Assembly (NCBI GenBank): GCA_963788225.1
Contig: CAWBGI010000001.1
Location: forward strand, 310,001 to 374,000
Length of the DNA stretch: 64,000 nt
Direction: 5' to 3'
DNA from: Sulfotelmatobacter sp963788225
Lineage (GTDB): Bacteria; Acidobacteriota; Terriglobia; Terriglobales; Acidobacteriaceae
Shown here: positions 60,450 to 64,000 of the stretch, piece after piece
Layout of the letters: each line of letters opens with the position of its first letter
Numbering within the stretch: position 1 is the first letter of the stretch
Made by a program: the position numbers and the translations under genes
The notes under the pieces: generated by a model
What the model was told of the DNA's origin: nothing
Databases searched by the model: none
The model's input: only the letters and a program-made list of their open reading frames with translations

Positions 60450-61409
60450 ATGAGAAAATCCTTCATTGTGATTCTGCTGGTGGTGGTTTGCGCTGCTTAT
60501 GCGCACCAGCAGGCTTCGGGTCAGACGAAGCAGCAGGCTCCGGCACAGAAGCAGGCCGAGCCGGAAACTACGCTCAAGGTTGACGTCAAGCTGGTCAATG
60601 TTTATGTGACCGTTACCGACGACCACGGCGCGCCTGTAGGCGGGCTTAAGAAAGAGAATTTTGTAGTGAAGGAAGATGGGATCGAGCAGAAGATCTCGAT
60701 TTTTGATAAAGAGTCGGCTCTGCCGCTTTCGATTGCGCTGGCGATTGATACGAGTTTGAGCACGCGGCACGATCTGCCGCTGGAGCAGGCTTCGGCAAAG
60801 CGGTTTGCCAAGGCGATCTTGCGGCCGGTGGATGCGTTGTCGGTATATGGGTTCAGCGAGACGGTGTTGCAGGCCATTGGTTACACGGCAGACCTGAAGC
60901 GTATCGACGAGGGGATCGACCACATTCGGCTGGGAGCGGCTACGGCGCTTTATGACGCAGTGTATATCGCCTCGCGGGCGCTTGACCACCGGCAGGGACG
61001 GAAGGTGATGGTGCTGATTACCGACGGCGGAGACACGATCAGCAGGGTGGATTACAAAGAGGCGGCGCGCGCGGCCGAAGAGGCTGAGGCGCTGGTGTAC
61101 AGCATCATCGTGGTGCCGATTGAGAATAGCGCGGGGCGCGAGATTGGCGGCGAACATGCGCTGATTCAGCTTTCGGAAGATACCGGAGGGAAGTACTATT
61201 ACGCGACTTCGATGTCGCAGCTTGACGAGGCGTTCCGGAAGATCAGCGATGAACTGCGGACGCAGTACCTCCTGGCCTACTATCCATCACAGCGGGCGTC
61301 GTTCTCGCAGTTCCGGAAAATTCAAGTGGGGATTACCGGGCCAGCCGAGGCGGCGGCTTACCACGTGCGGCATCGCGCTGGTTATTACACAACGAAGTCG
61401 GAGTTTTAG
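60450..61409 (+). CDS. VWA domain-containing protein (acidobacterial type), exported
   Basis: 319 residues. A signal peptide (MRKSFIVILLVVVCAAYAHQQASG) and a short Gln/Lys linker precede an Ig-like N-domain (TLKVDVKLVNVYVTVTDDHGAPVGGLKKENF). The von Willebrand A domain starts LPLSIALAIDTSLSTRHDLP with the MIDAS pattern D-x-S-x-S, then continues VMVLITDGGDTIS. The end, RTQYLLAYYPSQ, then VRHRAGYYT, matches the 'VWFA-related' proteins expanded in Acidobacteria. These are probably secreted or periplasmic metal-dependent adhesion or binding proteins. It is followed 330 bases later by a TonB-dependent receptor gene, possibly unrelated. Confidence 0.92.
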   Translation: MRKSFIVILLVVVCAAYAHQQASGQTKQQAPAQKQAEPETTLKVDVKLVNVYVTVTDDHGAPVGGLKKENFVVKEDGIEQKISIFDKESALPLSIALAIDTSLSTRHDLPLEQASAKRFAKAILRPVDALSVYGFSETVLQAIGYTADLKRIDEGIDHIRLGAATALYDAVYIASRALDHRQGRKVMVLITDGGDTISRVDYKEAARAAEEAEALVYSIIVVPIENSAGREIGGEHALIQLSEDTGGKYYYATSMSQLDEAFRKISDELRTQYLLAYYPSQRASFSQFRKIQVGITGPAEAAAYHVRHRAGYYTTKSEF

Positions 61410-61739
61410 AGCAGTGGTCAGGGGCCAGTGGTCAGTGGCCAGTACGTCAAAAGCTTTCACGCGGAGTTCGCGGGGAAGGGCCGCGGAGGCGCGGAGAGGA
61501 GTTGGAGCCTTTCAGTTTTCTGTGCTTGATTGACAAGGATGGTGGAGGGTTTGGTATTGTTCGGACTTGCTTCTACATGCTGAGGATTGATTTTCCATCC
61601 TAAGAATCGACTTGGGTTTGCGGGTGCTGGCTTTTGAGTTGTGTGCTCGCACTGGGTTGAGATGCGCGTTTCTTGTCCCATCGAACGGCGATTGCCGATC
61701 CAGCTTTTTGTTTTTAAGCGGAACTTTAAGAGAGGTTCA
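61410..61739. repeat. Intergenic region with short direct repeats
   Basis: A 14-base unit (AGTGGTCAG[G/T]GGCC) is repeated at 61413-61426 and 61427-61440. A GC-rich 'GCGGAG..GCGCGGAG' stretch near 61460-61500 resembles the ppdK-end repeat at 44533. The AGAGAGG ribosome site of the next gene is at the right end. Confidence 0.4.
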
Positions 61740-64000
61740 GTGAATAGTTTGAATGGAAGGTCGTCTGGCTTGAACTGGGATTCCTCTCGCTGTTTCGTTG
61801 CGCGAGTTGCAGTGTTCGCGTTGGTCGCCTTGCCGATTTCGCCGTGGCTAATGGCACAGACGGTGGGGACAGGCAGTATTGTGGGCACCGTTACTGATGC
61901 TCAACAGAAGGCGCTCAGTGGGGCCGCGGTGTCGATCACAAATAAGACCACCGCTGCGGTGATTCATGTCGCTACATCGCCGGCGGGAATTTATTCGTCG
62001 GGGCCGATTCAACCGGGAGAGTATGTCATAAGCATCGAGATCAAGGGATTCAACCCTGAGCGCCTGCCTTTGGCGGTTCATGTGGGGAACACGACTCGCG
62101 GCGATGTAACGATGCGCGTCGGGACGGAGAAGGCGCAGCTTGAGGTTGCCGTAGGTACGGCCGTCAACGTTGAACAGGCCACCGTACAAAGCGTGGTCGA
62201 TGGAAATCAGATGGAGAAGCTCCCGATCGGCGGGCGAAATCCACTTGACCTGGCGCAGCTTGAGTCCGGCGTGCAACTGCAGGACGGCGGCGTTCTTAGT
62301 GCGAGCAAGAATGGGCTCTCGTCGGTTTCAACTCTAAGCCGGTATGGGCGTGGGGTTAGGACCGAAGTGGATGGAGTTGACGTCAGCGAAGAGACGGCAG
62401 GCTCTACTACGCAGAACATTCCCGCCAGCGCGATTCTGGAGTTTCAGCTTCCGCAGTCGATGCTCGATTTCTCGACCGGGCCGTCCGCTTCAACGGTGAA
62501 CATCGTTACGCGGTCGGGAAGCGACCAGATACACGGTGCGCTGTTCGGAGTGTACCGAGGCGATCAGCTTGCGGCGGCGATTCCGGGATCGACGGCGGGT
62601 TCTTCGTCTTCGTTTCAGCGGGAACAGTTTGGAGCGAATGCGGGAGGAGCGATCGTCAGGGATAAAATTTTCTGGTTTGCCGATGCCGAGCGCACGCAGC
62701 AGAATCTGACCGCTGTTGAACCATTTAGCTATCCGTTTAACGCGCTCAAAACGAGCCTCTCGCAGCCCTACCGCGAGTTCGATACCGATGAACGCGTGGA
62801 CTGGAACATGCGGGGGAGCACGCGGGCCTTCTACCGCTTCAATTTTTTTCAGAACAACGATCTGCGGCCCGCCGGCTCGGCCACTTCTACGCAACAGCTT
62901 CGCAACGACAACAACACCGCTACGAACGCGTTGGGTGTTGATTTCAATACCGGCGCGTACGCGCACAGCTTGCGCTTTGAATACCTCAAGCTTCGCGATG
63001 CGGTGTCAGATGCCACCAGTGGGCTGGGCGCGGCCGATAATCCGATTCCAGGCCTGGGTATTAATATTGGCGCGGCTACGGCGGGGAATTGCATTCTGAG
63101 TGAGGGCGGCAGCTACTGCGGCGGCCCGAGCTGGCTGGCGCCGCAGCAGTCGATTCAGGCGGACAAACTGGCGAGGTATGACGGTAGCAGGGTGTGGGGC
63201 GAGCATATCTTCCGTTATGGTGTGTCGTTCAATCGGATTGACGCCGCGCGTCTGGCGGCGTTCTCGCAGTTTCCGCAGGTGGGAACGACTTCCCCGTTAG
63301 GGTCAACATCATCTGATCCTACGTCTTATCTGGCGGATTGGGTTAGCTTGGGAAATGGGGTCGGGTTCTCCACGGGAAAAACTGCGTTTGGCCTGCACGG
63401 TGGAGGATTAGGTCCAGACAACCGGATCGAAATGTATGTGGGCGACCGGTGGCAGTACAGCCCTCGATTGACTTTGACATTTGGCGTGCACTACGTGCGC
63501 GATACGGGTCGCACCGACAGCGGCCTCGGCGCGTTGCCGGACCTGAATCAGTGGCTGCCGGGATTGGGGGCGCAGGTTCGGAATCCAAGCGCGAATTTCG
63601 GACCGCAATTCGGATTTGCGTGGGATGCGGGCGGGACCGGCAAGACCGTTATCCGCGGCGGGGCCGGATTGTTTTATGAGAGCACGATCTGGAACAGCAC
63701 GCTGCTGGATAATCCGGCGCGCAGTACGAAGGGGATTTTCAATAACGCTCCCCAAGTTTGCTCTGGAGGCGTTCCTGCGCCGTTTGCCTGGCCTACCAGT
63801 CTGCTGGGCGCTACGTTTCCCGATGGATCGGCCACGGTTGTGAGCACACCGACCGGATTGCAGGCGTTGCCAACATTCTGCGGGCAGACGATCTCGACCG
63901 CTGCGCCTGCGATTCTGGCGCTCAGTGGGGCTTACCAGGCGGCAGCCGCTTCCGTCAGCGGCACGCAGCCGAACGGCAGCTTTGTCGGTACGGCGCTATC
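61740..64000 (+). CDS. TonB-dependent receptor, Oar-like (partial, runs off the window)
   Basis: At least 753 residues from GTG 61740 (AGAGAGG upstream). The frame stays open to the window end. A signal peptide (FVARVAVFALVALPISPWLMA-Q) leads to a carboxypeptidase-regulatory-like domain (GSIVGTVTDAQQKALSGAAVSITN, about residues 40-130), then a plug domain (VDGNQMEKLPIGGRNPLDLAQLESG, TEVDGVDVSEETAGS, SAILEFQLPQ) and the start of the beta-barrel (STVNIVTRSGSDQIHGALFGVYRGD, IFWFADAERT). This is the Oar/SusC-like receptor common in Acidobacteria. The ligand is unknown. No extracytoplasmic sigma factor or TonB gene is nearby. Confidence 0.92.
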   Translation, partial: MNSLNGRSSGLNWDSSRCFVARVAVFALVALPISPWLMAQTVGTGSIVGTVTDAQQKALSGAAVSITNKTTAAVIHVATSPAGIYSSGPIQPGEYVISIEIKGFNPERLPLAVHVGNTTRGDVTMRVGTEKAQLEVAVGTAVNVEQATVQSVVDGNQMEKLPIGGRNPLDLAQLESGVQLQDGGVLSASKNGLSSVSTLSRYGRGVRTEVDGVDVSEETAGSTTQNIPASAILEFQLPQSMLDFSTGPSASTVNIVTRSGSDQIHGALFGVYRGDQLAAAIPGSTAGSSSSFQREQFGANAGGAIVRDKIFWFADAERTQQNLTAVEPFSYPFNALKTSLSQPYREFDTDERVDWNMRGSTRAFYRFNFFQNNDLRPAGSATSTQQLRNDNNTATNALGVDFNTGAYAHSLRFEYLKLRDAVSDATSGLGAADNPIPGLGINIGAATAGNCILSEGGSYCGGPSWLAPQQSIQADKLARYDGSRVWGEHIFRYGVSFNRIDAARLAAFSQFPQVGTTSPLGSTSSDPTSYLADWVSLGNGVGFSTGKTAFGLHGGGLGPDNRIEMYVGDRWQYSPRLTLTFGVHYVRDTGRTDSGLGALPDLNQWLPGLGAQVRNPSANFGPQFGFAWDAGGTGKTVIRGGAGLFYESTIWNSTLLDNPARSTKGIFNNAPQVCSGGVPAPFAWPTSLLGATFPDGSATVVSTPTGLQALPTFCGQTISTAAPAILALSGAYQAAAASVSGTQPNGSFVGTAL

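Overview
The window looks like a chromosomal segment from an acidobacterium (Acidobacteriota, class Terriglobia-like). This is inferred from gene content, with no database search: a von Willebrand A protein of the type common in Acidobacteria, an Oar-like TonB-dependent receptor with an N-terminal carboxypeptidase-regulatory-like domain, DUF3300/DUF2950 neighbours, a divergent Hfq-like protein, and many palindromic intergenic repeats. Most of the window is ordinary housekeeping and envelope sequence. No rRNA operon, CRISPR array, intact transposase or phage module was seen.

Layout. 1-3.4 kb: tail of a probable MoxR ATPase, DUF58, SpoIIM-like and RDD genes. 4.1-4.2 kb: initiator tRNA with a strong promoter. 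4.4-10.2 kb: a minor-pilin operon (FimT/GspH-, PilV-, PilW- and very large PilX-like proteins) from a 17-bp-spaced promoter to a clean terminator. 10.2-19.5 kb: a four-gene RND efflux operon (adaptor, two different RND pumps, outer-membrane factor) like MdtABC/MuxABC-OpmB. 19.7-24.6 kb: DUF3300, DUF2950, universal stress protein, radical SAM protein. 24.7-36.2 kb: a small-organic-acid island with a Crp-like regulator, a SatP/YaaH acetate transporter, an acetyl-CoA synthetase, an OFA-type MFS transporter, a PEGA protein, a DcaP-like porin and a second acyl-CoA synthetase. 36.2-47.4 kb: GH38 alpha-mannosidase, ABC-F ATPase, YkgJ-type protein, ROK kinase, a decayed integrase beside tRNA-Glu, a conserved hypothetical and pyruvate phosphate dikinase. 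47.5-55.5 kb: glyS (frameshifted), glyQ (with an unusual insertion), recO (with a duplicated 5' end), a ferredoxin and a frameshifted kelch gene. 55.6-64 kb: an aconitase-family enzyme with the swivel domain first, inositol monophosphatase, Hfq-like protein, MoaD-MoaE fusion, VWA protein and a TonB-dependent receptor running off the end.

How genes work together. The best-supported unit of interest is the 24.7-36.2 kb island. Two exact TGTGA-N6-TCACA palindromes and three near matches lie only in the two divergent intergenic regions that control the acetate transporter and the porin/second synthetase pair. A Crp-type regulator whose recognition helix keeps the Arg-Glu pair of E. coli CRP is encoded 0.4 kb away. 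I infer a Crp-controlled regulon for uptake and activation of acetate or related short acids: porin, inner-membrane carriers, then CoA ligases.

The 49-55.5 kb stretch is odd. It holds an in-frame insertion of about 100 residues in glyQ, single-base frameshifts in glyS and (three times) in the kelch gene, all of the same sign, and a 100-bp duplication of the recO start around a small coiled-coil gene. Either this part is genuinely unstable or its assembly is poor; read-level checks would decide.
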